DNA of 38,905 nucleotides from Nitrospira sp. (GTDB lineage Bacteria; Nitrospirota; Nitrospiria; Nitrospirales; Nitrospiraceae): NCBI GenBank assembly GCA_024331085.1, contig JANDJG010000014.1, positions 1 to 38,905 of the forward strand, read 5' to 3'. Shown piece by piece: positions 32,922 to 38,905 of this stretch (position 1 is its first letter; each line of letters starts with the position of its first letter). The notes under the pieces were generated by a model. It saw only the letters and a program-made list of their open reading frames with translations, ran no database searches and was not told where the DNA came from. The position numbers and the translations under genes were made by a program.

Positions 32922-33692
32922 ATGGACATCGCCACGATCATAGGCATCGTCGTGGCTCTCGGAGCCATCATCGGCGGGCAAGCGTTGGAAGGCGGCCACT
33001 TGGGCTCGATCCTTCAATTGACGGCCTTCGTGATCGTCATCGGCGGCACGATCGGCGCCTGCTTGGTCCAAAATCCGCTGCCGGTCGTCTTGAAGGCCGT
33101 GGGCGCGTTGTCCCTGGCGCTTGCCGGGCCCCGTATCGACAACAAGGAAACGATCAAGTTGATTCTCGACCTGGCCAACGTATCGCGAAAACAGGGATTG
33201 CTGGCGTTGGAGAGCAAACTGAAAGAAATCAAAGATCCGTTCATGAAAAAAGGGGTGCAGTTGATCGTCGACGGCACCGACCCCAAAGCCGTGCACGAGA
33301 TCTTGGAAGTCGAAGTAGAGCATCATGAAGAAGAAGGCATCAAGGCGGCCAAAGTGTGGGAGGCGGCCGGAGGATATGCCCCCACGGTCGGTATTTTGGG
33401 CGCGGTGCTCGGGTTGATTCACGTCATGGAAAACCTTGCCGATCCGTCCAAACTCGGCAGCGGCATCGCCGTCGCGTTCGTGGCCACGGTGTACGGCGTG
33501 GGCGCGGCGAATCTGTTTTTTCTGCCGTTGGCGAACAAAATCAAAATGAAACTGAAAGAAGAAGCCGGGTCGCGCAATTTGACCATCATGGGGCTGGTGG
33601 GGCTCGCGCAAGGAGAAAATCCCAGGTTGTTGCAGGAGAAACTCGAAGGATTCCTGCCTCCCAACGAACGGTCGAAACCGGCCAAGAAGTGA
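32922..33692 (+). CDS. motA: flagellar motor stator protein MotA
   Basis: This 256-residue inner-membrane protein has four expected membrane helices (IIGIVVALGAIIGG, LTAFVIVIGGTIGACL, and the later APTVGILGAVLGLIHVM and AVAFVATVYGVGAANLFFLPLA). The large cytoplasmic loop carries charged residues (RKQGLLALESKLKEI) that contact the rotor. With MotB it forms the ion channel that drives rotation. The preceding 157-base gap contains no convincing promoter. I could not decide proton versus sodium coupling by eye. Confidence 0.95.
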   Translation: MDIATIIGIVVALGAIIGGQALEGGHLGSILQLTAFVIVIGGTIGACLVQNPLPVVLKAVGALSLALAGPRIDNKETIKLILDLANVSRKQGLLALESKLKEIKDPFMKKGVQLIVDGTDPKAVHEILEVEVEHHEEEGIKAAKVWEAAGGYAPTVGILGAVLGLIHVMENLADPSKLGSGIAVAFVATVYGVGAANLFFLPLANKIKMKLKEEAGSRNLTIMGLVGLAQGENPRLLQEKLEGFLPPNERSKPAKK

Positions 33693-33781
33693 GCGGTCGA
33701 TAGCAAGAAAGTTCCCGGTTGTCAGTAGTCAAAGAAACCGAGAACCAATCCCTGCCTCTCTTCACCGGCGGATGGTCGTCA

Positions 33782-34642
33782 ATGGCGAAACACAAACACG
33801 AAGAGCACGAAAACCACGAGCGATGGCTCGTGTCGTACGCAGACTTCATCACCCTGTTGTTCGCGTTTTTCGTGGTGATGTATTCGGTTTCGGCCGTCAA
33901 TGAAGGTAAATTCCGCACGGTCAGCGAGTCGATCCGAGCCGCCCTCCGTCCGGTGTCCAACCCGGAAGTATCGCAGATGATTTTCAGCGTCGGCCAGTAC
34001 CGGCCGGCCATGAAAGCGCCATCCCTTCCAGGGTCCAAGGAATTGGCGGTCCGGCGCCTGCGCGATCTGGTGAAGTCGTCCCAGACATCGTCCCAGTTCG
34101 CGCTGATTCACATGTTGGAGAAGGAAGACGGCGACATCATCATCACGATACCGGACAACATCCTGTTCAAAAGCGGCGAAGCGGCGATTCGCCAAGAGGC
34201 GCTGTCTTTTTTGAAGGGGCTGGCGAGCGCGCTGCTGGAGTTGAATCGGCACGTTCGAGTGGAGGGCCATACGGACAACGTACCCATCAGGACGGCGCAG
34301 TTTCCGTCAAATTGGGAACTCTCGGCGACGCGGGCCGTGATGGTCGTGCGGGTGCTGTCCGAACTGTACGGAGTGCCGTCCGATCATCTGGCGGCCGTCG
34401 GGTATGCCGATACCAGGCCGGTGGCGTCCAATCTGACCCCGGACCAACGGGCCAAAAACCGGCGCGTGGAAGTCATCATCCTTGAACATGCCCCCGCTTT
34501 TTCACCTCGTTTCCCGGAAGACGGCCAAGAGAGCTTCGATCAATCATCGAGCGGGATCGAGTCGTCTCCGACCCGGCCTTTTTCGACGGGCTTCGATTTG
34601 CCGAAAAGTCCGGACTTCCAGCAAGAAAATATAGCCCGATAA
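33782..34642 (+). CDS. motB: flagellar motor stator protein MotB
   Basis: I chose the ATG at 33782, giving 286 residues; the track uses a TTG 21 codons earlier. The chosen start places the histidine/glutamate-rich cytoplasmic N-terminus before the single membrane helix (SYADFITLLFAFFVVMYSV), whose aspartate (D21) is the ion-carrying residue. The C-terminal OmpA-like peptidoglycan-binding domain has VEGHTDNVPI and the later DQRAKNRRVEVIIL. The stop overlaps the palindrome GCCCGATAATCGGGC. Confidence 0.94.
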   Translation: MAKHKHEEHENHERWLVSYADFITLLFAFFVVMYSVSAVNEGKFRTVSESIRAALRPVSNPEVSQMIFSVGQYRPAMKAPSLPGSKELAVRRLRDLVKSSQTSSQFALIHMLEKEDGDIIITIPDNILFKSGEAAIRQEALSFLKGLASALLELNRHVRVEGHTDNVPIRTAQFPSNWELSATRAVMVVRVLSELYGVPSDHLAAVGYADTRPVASNLTPDQRAKNRRVEVIILEHAPAFSPRFPEDGQESFDQSSSGIESSPTRPFSTGFDLPKSPDFQQENIAR

Positions 34643-34664
34643 TCGGGCGATGGGCCGATTTCTA

Positions 34665-34692
34665 TCAAGAATTGCGGGCGATCTGCCGATAT
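34665..34692 (+). promoter_or_regulatory. sigma28-like promoter for the STAS-cheA group
   Basis: TCAAGAAT, then GCCGATAT with 16 bases between TCAA and GCCGATAT, the same arrangement as the element at 31250. It is in the 137-base gap after motB, about 90 bases before the STAS start codon. Confidence 0.45.
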
Positions 34693-34696
34693 CGTT

Positions 34697-34730
34697 TCCG
34701 ATCCGGCTCGTTACGAGAGAACGGATCGGA
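34697..34730 (+). other. nested hairpin in the leader of the STAS gene
   Basis: TCCGATCCG pairs perfectly with CGGATCGGA (9 bp). Inside the loop CTCG pairs with CGAG around TTA, so the whole 34 bases can fold into one long stem with a small asymmetric bulge. No U-tract follows. It falls at or just after the start site implied by the sigma28-like promoter. Confidence 0.45.
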
Positions 34731-34779
34731 CTGAAAGCGGAGAACTCGGCCTCATGACGGTCTGATCAGGAGCATCGAC

Positions 34780-35043
34780 GTGGAAGAAAATCCCAGGCAA
34801 CTGACCCCGACGGGCGATTTGACGATTTTCGAAGTCGAGGACTTCAAGAAGGCGTTGGTCAAGTTGTTTCAAAACGACGGCCTGGTTTCTCTGGATCTTT
34901 CGCAGGTGGGTCGTGTCGACACGGCGGTGATTCAATTGCTGTGGGCGGCTCGAAAGGAAGGAAGGATGTTCGTCGCGGGCATGTCCGAAAACTTGCAGGC
35001 AACGTTGAACCGATTGGGATTCTCCGAGCCGCTCGGCGAATAG
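34780..35043 (+). CDS. STAS domain protein
   Basis: This 87-residue protein starts at GTG behind CAGGAGC. It is a single STAS domain: LTPTGDLTIFEVEDFKKAL, VSLDLSQVGRVDTAVIQLLWAARKEG and the C-terminal NLQATLNRLGF. The site that is a phosphorylated serine in SpoIIAA (DSSG) reads DTAV, so control by a serine kinase is doubtful. Small STAS proteins like this are common beside cheA in several phyla, but their role is not well established. Confidence 0.85.
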   Translation: MEENPRQLTPTGDLTIFEVEDFKKALVKLFQNDGLVSLDLSQVGRVDTAVIQLLWAARKEGRMFVAGMSENLQATLNRLGFSEPLGE

Positions 35044-35052
35044 CCGGGCACG

Positions 35053-35601
35053 ATGATCATGGCCGTGGACACAGACGTTCTCCGTGGAGACTCGAACGAT
35101 TCCCCCGACGCGGACGAGCTCCGGAGACTGCGAGCGCATCAACGGGCGTGGCGGACGATCGCTTCGTGCGCCGTGCGCCTCATTCCGATCTTGAATGAAG
35201 AAATGGCGACCGTCACTTGGATGACCGAGCGCGCTGCGATGGAACTCGGAACCCATCTTCAAGCCTTGGCGTCGATGCAGGGCTCGGTGCATCAAAAGGA
35301 GCGCGCGGCAAGCGTTTCAAAAATCGTCATGGCGCTCCAGTTTCAGGATATCGTCGGTCAAAAGTTGAACCATGTCGGCAAGGCATTAAATGAGTGGCGC
35401 GGCCGCATGGAGGAACTGCTCGACGCGACGCAAGGCGAGCGCGCGGCGGATCGGCTTGCGGAAGTGGAAACGATCGAGCGGAGCCTTATCGCGATGGAAG
35501 CGCGTTGCTCCGACGTCTCGGCGTTCAAGATCGCCGACCAAGAGCCGACGGCCGATGGCGTGGAATCCCCTCGGACGACCGAATCGGTCACGCTGTTTTG
35601 A
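35053..35601 (+). CDS. CheZ-like helical protein, putative second CheY phosphatase
   Basis: The protein has 182 residues; a second in-frame ATG lies two codons in. It is almost all helical. The segment MALQFQDIVGQKLNHV matches the CheZ active helix, with aspartate D99 and glutamine Q103 in the FQDxxxQ spacing. The C-terminal CheY-docking peptide seen in the true CheZ at 32165 is missing; this protein ends in a polar tail. It precedes a second cheY, so a pair of phosphatase and regulator is plausible. Activity is not proven. Confidence 0.7.
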   Translation: MIMAVDTDVLRGDSNDSPDADELRRLRAHQRAWRTIASCAVRLIPILNEEMATVTWMTERAAMELGTHLQALASMQGSVHQKERAASVSKIVMALQFQDIVGQKLNHVGKALNEWRGRMEELLDATQGERAADRLAEVETIERSLIAMEARCSDVSAFKIADQEPTADGVESPRTTESVTLF

Positions 35602-35667
35602 GCGAGCCGGTCGTCGGGACGGAGACAATGCCTTGAAAAACCGAACCGTTCAAATCGGAGGATGAAG

Positions 35668-36036
35668 ATGGGAAAAACCGCCCTCGTCGTCGATGATTCG
35701 CCCACCATGCGCCAGATGGTCGCCTTCACGCTCATGAACGCGGGGTTCACGGTGATCGAAGCCGAGCACGGGAAAGACGCCGTCAAGAAAATCGCGGGAA
35801 AAAAAATGGACATCGTCGTGACGGACCTCAACATGCCGGAGATGGACGGCATCGCGCTGATCAAGGAGCTGCGGAAGTCGGCCGATTTCAAGTACACCCC
35901 GATTCTGATGTTGACGACCGAGTCGGCGGTCGAAAAAAAGATGGCGGGAAAGGAAGCCGGGGCCACCGGGTGGATCGTGAAGCCGTTCAATCCGGACGTG
36001 TTGCTCGGCACGATCGCCAAAGTCCTGCCGGCATGA
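35668..36036 (+). CDS. cheY: second CheY-type response regulator
   Basis: The ATG at 35668 lies six bases after GGAGG and gives 122 residues; the track's start at 35662 is too close to the ribosome-binding site. It is a stand-alone receiver with VVDDSPTMRQMV, the phosphorylation aspartate in VVTDLNMPEMDG, MLTTESAV and IVKPFNPD. It resembles the CheY type encoded beside cheA in many chemotaxis operons and differs clearly from the CheY at 31726. It could compete for phosphate from CheA (a sink) or have another target. Confidence 0.93.
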   Translation: MGKTALVVDDSPTMRQMVAFTLMNAGFTVIEAEHGKDAVKKIAGKKMDIVVTDLNMPEMDGIALIKELRKSADFKYTPILMLTTESAVEKKMAGKEAGATGWIVKPFNPDVLLGTIAKVLPA

Positions 36037-36112
36037 TGCGTCGTGCGGGTTTCGGGAAGCGTGAAACGCCGGAACCGAGTCGATCACGGGCTTCGCAAGC
36101 GATGGGTTCAAG

Positions 36113-38299
36113 ATGAGCAACGAGTTCGATCAATTCAAGGACGCGTTTTTTGAAGAGGCGGCGGAACATCTCGCGATCATCGAGGAAGGGCTGCTCCAGT
36201 TGGAGCAACATCCCGAGGATCTCGATCTCTTGAACAAGATCTTTCGCTCGGCCCATTCGATCAAAGGGGCGAGCGGCATGTTCGGCTTCGACGCCGTCGC
36301 TCAGTTTACGCACAAGATGGAGACGCTCTTGGATCTTCTCCGGAGCGGCAAGAAAAGCGTCACGCCGAGCGTCGCGGATTTGCTGCTCAAGTCCACGGAT
36401 TGTCTGAAAACGTTGATGGAGGAAGTCAAACTCAATACGCCGGTGGATGAGAACGTCGTGCAACGGCTCTCGACCGAACTGGCCGCCGTCAGCGCGGGGG
36501 AGGGAGAACGAGCATCGGCCTCCTCGCCGACGGCGGTTGCCGAACCGCCCGCGTCGTCGGGGGGGGCGTATGACATTCGCTGGACTCCGCCCGAATGGAT
36601 CTTTCGGCGCGGGCTCGACCCGCTGCAGATCTTCAAGGAACTGGCCCGCATCGGGCGCCTCAGCCGCGTGAACGTCGATACGTCCCGGCTGCCGGATCTT
36701 CACGACGTGAATCCCGAGACGTGTTATCTGTCTTGGACCCTGCGGCTCGAAACCGCCGCGTCGCTGAAAGAGGTGGAATCGGTCTTTGAGTTCGTGCGGG
36801 AAGACGGCGGGCTTTCAATCCAAGCGGTCGCGGTTCCGGATTCCGCACCTGCGGTCTCGGGCGCCGACGTTCAACGCGGGGCCAAAAGGACGACGCCCGA
36901 AATTTCCGAGGATGGACCGAAGTCGATCGGCGAGATTCTGGTCGAAAGCGGAGCGGTCTCCAAAGAGGCGTTGGAGCGGGCGTTGTCGCAGCAGAAGCGG
37001 GTCGGCGAGATTTTGATCGAGCAGAAAGCCGCGACGCCCCAGCAGATCGAACAGGCGCTGCAAACGCAACGGCAAATGGAGGCCGCCGCGCAGGCCAAGA
37101 AGGCCGATACGACGTCCATCCGCGTCGACACCGCCAAAATCGACAAGCTGATCAACTTGGTCGGGGAGCTGGTCATCACGCAGTCGATGTTGAGCGATCT
37201 GGGAACCCGTTTTGAGATGGGACAGATTCATGTTCTGCTGGAGCGCATCGCGCAACTGGAGCGGAACACGAGGGAGATCCAAGAGCGGGTCATGAGCATT
37301 CGCATGGTTCCGATCGGGACGGCGTTCAGCCGGTTCCCCAGACTGGTCCGCGACTTGGCCGGCAAATTGGGGAAAAAAATCAGCTTGGTGCTGTCCGGTG
37401 AAGAGACCGAGCTCGACAAGACCGTCATCGAAGCGATCGGCGATCCTCTGACGCATCTGGTGCGCAACGCCGCGGACCATGGGCTGGAGACGCCGGAAGA
37501 ACGGCTGGACAACAATAAGCCGGAAACCGGCGTCATCAAGCTGCACGCGTTTCACGAAGGGGGGAGCATCTGCATCACCGTCGAAGACGACGGACGCGGC
37601 TTGAATCGCGACAAAATCCTCGCCAAGGCCGTCAAGCAAGGATTGGTCGCCGACGGTGCCGCATTGTCGGACGATCAAATCTACGCGCTGATCCTGAGGC
37701 CGGGTTTCTCGACCGCCGACAAGGTCTCTGATCTGTCGGGGCGAGGCGTCGGCATGGACGTGGTGAAACGCAATATCGAGGCGTTGGGGGGCACCGTCTC
37801 GATCAAGACGGTGTTCGGCAAAGGCACGACCTTTACGCTCAAGCTGCCGTTGACGCTGGCCATCATCGAAGGCATGACGATCCGGGTCGGGCGGGAAACC
37901 TACATCGTTCCGATGCTGTCGATCCTGGAGTCGATTCAGCCGAAACCGGAGGCGGTGAAAACCGTCGTCGGAAAGGGAGAACTGATCGACGTGAGAGGGA
38001 TCTATCTGCCGGTGATTCGGCTGTATGACGTCTTCGATGTGAAGCCGGAGTACGTCGATCCGGCGAAAGCCATTCTTCTGATTTTGGAAACGGAGGGCGA
38101 GCGGGTGGCGGTGATGGTGGATGAGATTCTCGGCCAGCAGCAGGTGGTCATCAAAAGCATGGAGCAAAACTTCCGCAAAGTGCAAGGGATTGCGGGGGCC
38201 ACGATTTTAGGAGACGGGACCGTGGGATTCATCTTGGATGTCCGCGGTCTGTTGGAAATCGCGCGTCAGGGAACGCCGATGGCGATGGTTGCCGCATAG
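36113..38299 (+). CDS. cheA: chemotaxis histidine kinase CheA with an inserted GEIL-repeat segment
   Basis: The protein has 728 residues. The P1 histidine phosphotransfer domain has AHSIKGASGMFGF (H48). A P2-like domain covers ~140-245 (WIFRRGLDPLQIFKELARIG, LPDLHDVNPETCYLSW). Residues ~270-325 hold two similar helical units, each with GEIL (IGEILVESGAVSKEALERAL and VGEILIEQKAATPQQIEQAL). Then come the dimerisation helices (IDKLINLVGELVITQSML), the ATPase domain (HLVRNAADHGLETPEER, DDGRGL, GRGVGMDVV) and a C-terminal CheW-like domain. It phosphorylates CheY in response to receptors. No cheW, cheR or cheB is in the window. Confidence 0.96.
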   Translation: MSNEFDQFKDAFFEEAAEHLAIIEEGLLQLEQHPEDLDLLNKIFRSAHSIKGASGMFGFDAVAQFTHKMETLLDLLRSGKKSVTPSVADLLLKSTDCLKTLMEEVKLNTPVDENVVQRLSTELAAVSAGEGERASASSPTAVAEPPASSGGAYDIRWTPPEWIFRRGLDPLQIFKELARIGRLSRVNVDTSRLPDLHDVNPETCYLSWTLRLETAASLKEVESVFEFVREDGGLSIQAVAVPDSAPAVSGADVQRGAKRTTPEISEDGPKSIGEILVESGAVSKEALERALSQQKRVGEILIEQKAATPQQIEQALQTQRQMEAAAQAKKADTTSIRVDTAKIDKLINLVGELVITQSMLSDLGTRFEMGQIHVLLERIAQLERNTREIQERVMSIRMVPIGTAFSRFPRLVRDLAGKLGKKISLVLSGEETELDKTVIEAIGDPLTHLVRNAADHGLETPEERLDNNKPETGVIKLHAFHEGGSICITVEDDGRGLNRDKILAKAVKQGLVADGAALSDDQIYALILRPGFSTADKVSDLSGRGVGMDVVKRNIEALGGTVSIKTVFGKGTTFTLKLPLTLAIIEGMTIRVGRETYIVPMLSILESIQPKPEAVKTVVGKGELIDVRGIYLPVIRLYDVFDVKPEYVDPAKAILLILETEGERVAVMVDEILGQQQVVIKSMEQNFRKVQGIAGATILGDGTVGFILDVRGLLEIARQGTPMAMVAA

Positions 38300-38311
38300 C
38301 GCGAGCAGCAA

Positions 38312-38383
38312 GTTTCACGTTTCGAGTTGCACGTTTCAGGGGTGACGTGGGAACAAGAAACCTGAAACGTGAAACCTGCAACT
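38312..38383. repeat. imperfect inverted repeat built from 7-bp GTTTCAC-like units
   Basis: The left arm reads GTTTCAC, GTTTCGA, GTTGCAC, GTTTCAG; the right arm on the other strand reads GTTGCAG, GTTTCAC, GTTTCAG. The innermost ACGTTTCAGG and CCTGAAACGT (38331-38340 and 38361-38370) pair perfectly over 10 bp around a 20-base loop. It lies between two convergent genes, a typical place for a bidirectional terminator or a REP-like element. Confidence 0.7.
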
Positions 38384-38420
38384 GAAGATGATGAACCGAT
38401 TGCGGGAGTGAAACGACACC

Positions 38421-38905
38421 TTATTCAGAAAGGCCAAGATGATGTTCGATACGGCTGACTCGATGATCGAGGTCTTCGACCCGCTCATGGAGTTGCGCGT
38501 AGGACAGTTTCAGGAGCGCGCGCACCTCTCGAAATTCCCGATCCATGTAGTCGCGGTCTTCGGCGTGCCGGCGGTCCAGATGCATCTGAAATCCCTCGGC
38601 CACCGATTGGATGTCATGGCGAAGGCTTTCGATCAAAACTCCGGTGTGCCGCTTGGTTTCTTCAGCCGTGGCGGCGATGTCCTGGCGGAGGTTGTCAGCG
38701 GAAGCGACGATTTCCTGGCGGAGTTCTCCGGCCGTGGAAGTGATGTCCTGGCGGAGGGCAGTGGCCGTGGCAGCGATTTCCTGGCGGAGGTTGTCAGCGG
38801 AAGCGGCGATGTCCTGGCGGAGTTCTCCGGCCGTGGAAGCAATGTCCTGGCGGAGAGCAGTGGCCGTGGCAGCGATTTCCTGGCGGAGGTTGTCAGCGGA
38901 AGCGG
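38421..38905 (-). CDS. C-terminal part of a coiled-coil protein with 11-residue repeats (truncated by the window edge)
   Basis: The stop is at 38421 and the frame stays open to the right edge, giving about 160 residues; the two short minus ORFs in the track are a fragment of it and a shifted-frame shadow. The protein is a run of hendecads: LRQEIAATATA, LRQDIASTAGE, LRQDIAASADN and close variants, passing into the non-repetitive LRHDIQSVAEG, FQMHLDRRHAE, VRALLKLSYAQ and LHERVEDLDHR with the same 11-residue phase. This predicts a long right-handed or mixed coiled coil, with possible membrane- or lipid-associated amphipathic surfaces in the alanine-rich part. No signal is visible because the N-terminus is missing. 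Function unknown. Confidence 0.75.
   Translation of the reverse strand, partial: ASADNLRQEIAATATALRQDIASTAGELRQDIAASADNLRQEIAATATALRQDITSTAGELRQEIVASADNLRQDIAATAEETKRHTGVLIESLRHDIQSVAEGFQMHLDRRHAEDRDYMDREFREVRALLKLSYAQLHERVEDLDHRVSRIEHHLGLSE
38691..38905 (-). repeat. 33-bp in-frame tandem repeat with 99-bp higher-order period
   Basis: The units are 33 bp (11 codons) and occur in three types that cycle in order, so near-identical sequence recurs every 99 bp: the codons for ASADN recur at 38691, 38790 and 38889. The array continues past the window edge. Differences between copies are few, pointing to recent expansion or homogenisation. Confidence 0.85.

Noticed and set aside
33719-33781. TTG start for motB
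   Set aside because: It adds 21 residues absent from typical MotB; the ATG at 33782 gives a normal N-terminus before the membrane helix.
34634-34641. Sigma28 -10 (CCCGATAA) at the motB stop
   Set aside because: No acceptable -35 at 14-16 bases upstream, and the sequence is explained by the palindrome.
36815-38185. 456-residue minus-strand ORF opposite cheA, and similar long antisense ORFs (29870-31234, 17677-18813, 9230-10408, 1954-3000)
   Set aside because: They are shadows of strongly recognised + strand genes in GC-rich DNA; their translations are rich in His, Arg and Gln and show no domain.
38633-38842. Minus-strand 69-residue Pro/Arg/Ser-rich ORF
   Set aside because: It is a shifted-frame reading of the 33-bp repeat array; the frame continuous with the 38421 stop gives a sensible coiled coil.
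38691-38905. CRISPR array
   Set aside because: Repeats are contiguous without unique spacers, keep the reading frame and encode 11-residue units.

Overview
The window looks like chromosome of a motile, GC-rich Gram-negative bacterium. A member of Nitrospirota (Nitrospira-like) is my best guess from the mixture of families and the style of the flagellar and chemotaxis proteins. That is an impression, not a demonstrated placement. Nearly every gene lies on the + strand. I see no tRNA, rRNA, CRISPR array, transposase or phage genes.

Region 1 (1-2111) holds a sigma28-like promoter followed by an HD-GYP protein (probable cyclic-di-GMP phosphodiesterase) and a PilZ protein (probable cyclic-di-GMP receptor).

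Region 2 (2260-24376) is a 22-kb run of 15 tightly packed genes, mostly with overlapping start and stop codons, that looks like one operon for building and attaching a surface glycan. It begins with rfbF, rfbG and rfbH (CDP-6-deoxy-4-keto sugar and C3 deoxygenation), an RmlC-type epimerase and an SDR reductase. Next come a family-2 glycosyltransferase, three consecutive radical SAM proteins, a GT4-type transferase, an FkbM-type methyltransferase, and a 1681-residue protein combining several GT-A domains, a methyltransferase and TPR-like repeats. A GT9, a CgeB-like transferase and a second GT9 close the run. A sigma54-like element and a hairpin lie just before rfbF. Flagellin follows immediately, so flagellin is the most likely acceptor, but the sequence does not prove this.

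Region 3 (24445-30054) is the filament module: an unknown protein, then flagellin behind a sigma28-like promoter, FlaG, FliD, FliS and a FliT-like protein. After these come a GGDEF-like protein with a degenerate active site but an intact I-site, and a PilZ-like protein.

Region 4 (30173-38299) is the chemotaxis and motor module: a soluble receptor-like protein with a miniature MCP hairpin, a small HTH protein, CheY, CheZ, MotA, MotB, a STAS protein, a second CheZ-like protein, a second CheY and CheA. Three further sigma28-like promoters fall in its intergenic gaps.

Region 5 (38300-38905) is a short inverted repeat with 7-bp periodicity, then the 3' end of a convergent minus-strand gene coding for 11-residue coiled-coil repeats. 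That gene runs off the right edge.

Taken together, the window encodes filament export and assembly (FliD/FliS/FliT), motor torque (MotA/B), directional control (CheA/CheY/CheZ), cyclic-di-GMP input (HD-GYP, PilZ proteins, GGDEF-like protein) and probably a glycan decorating the filament.
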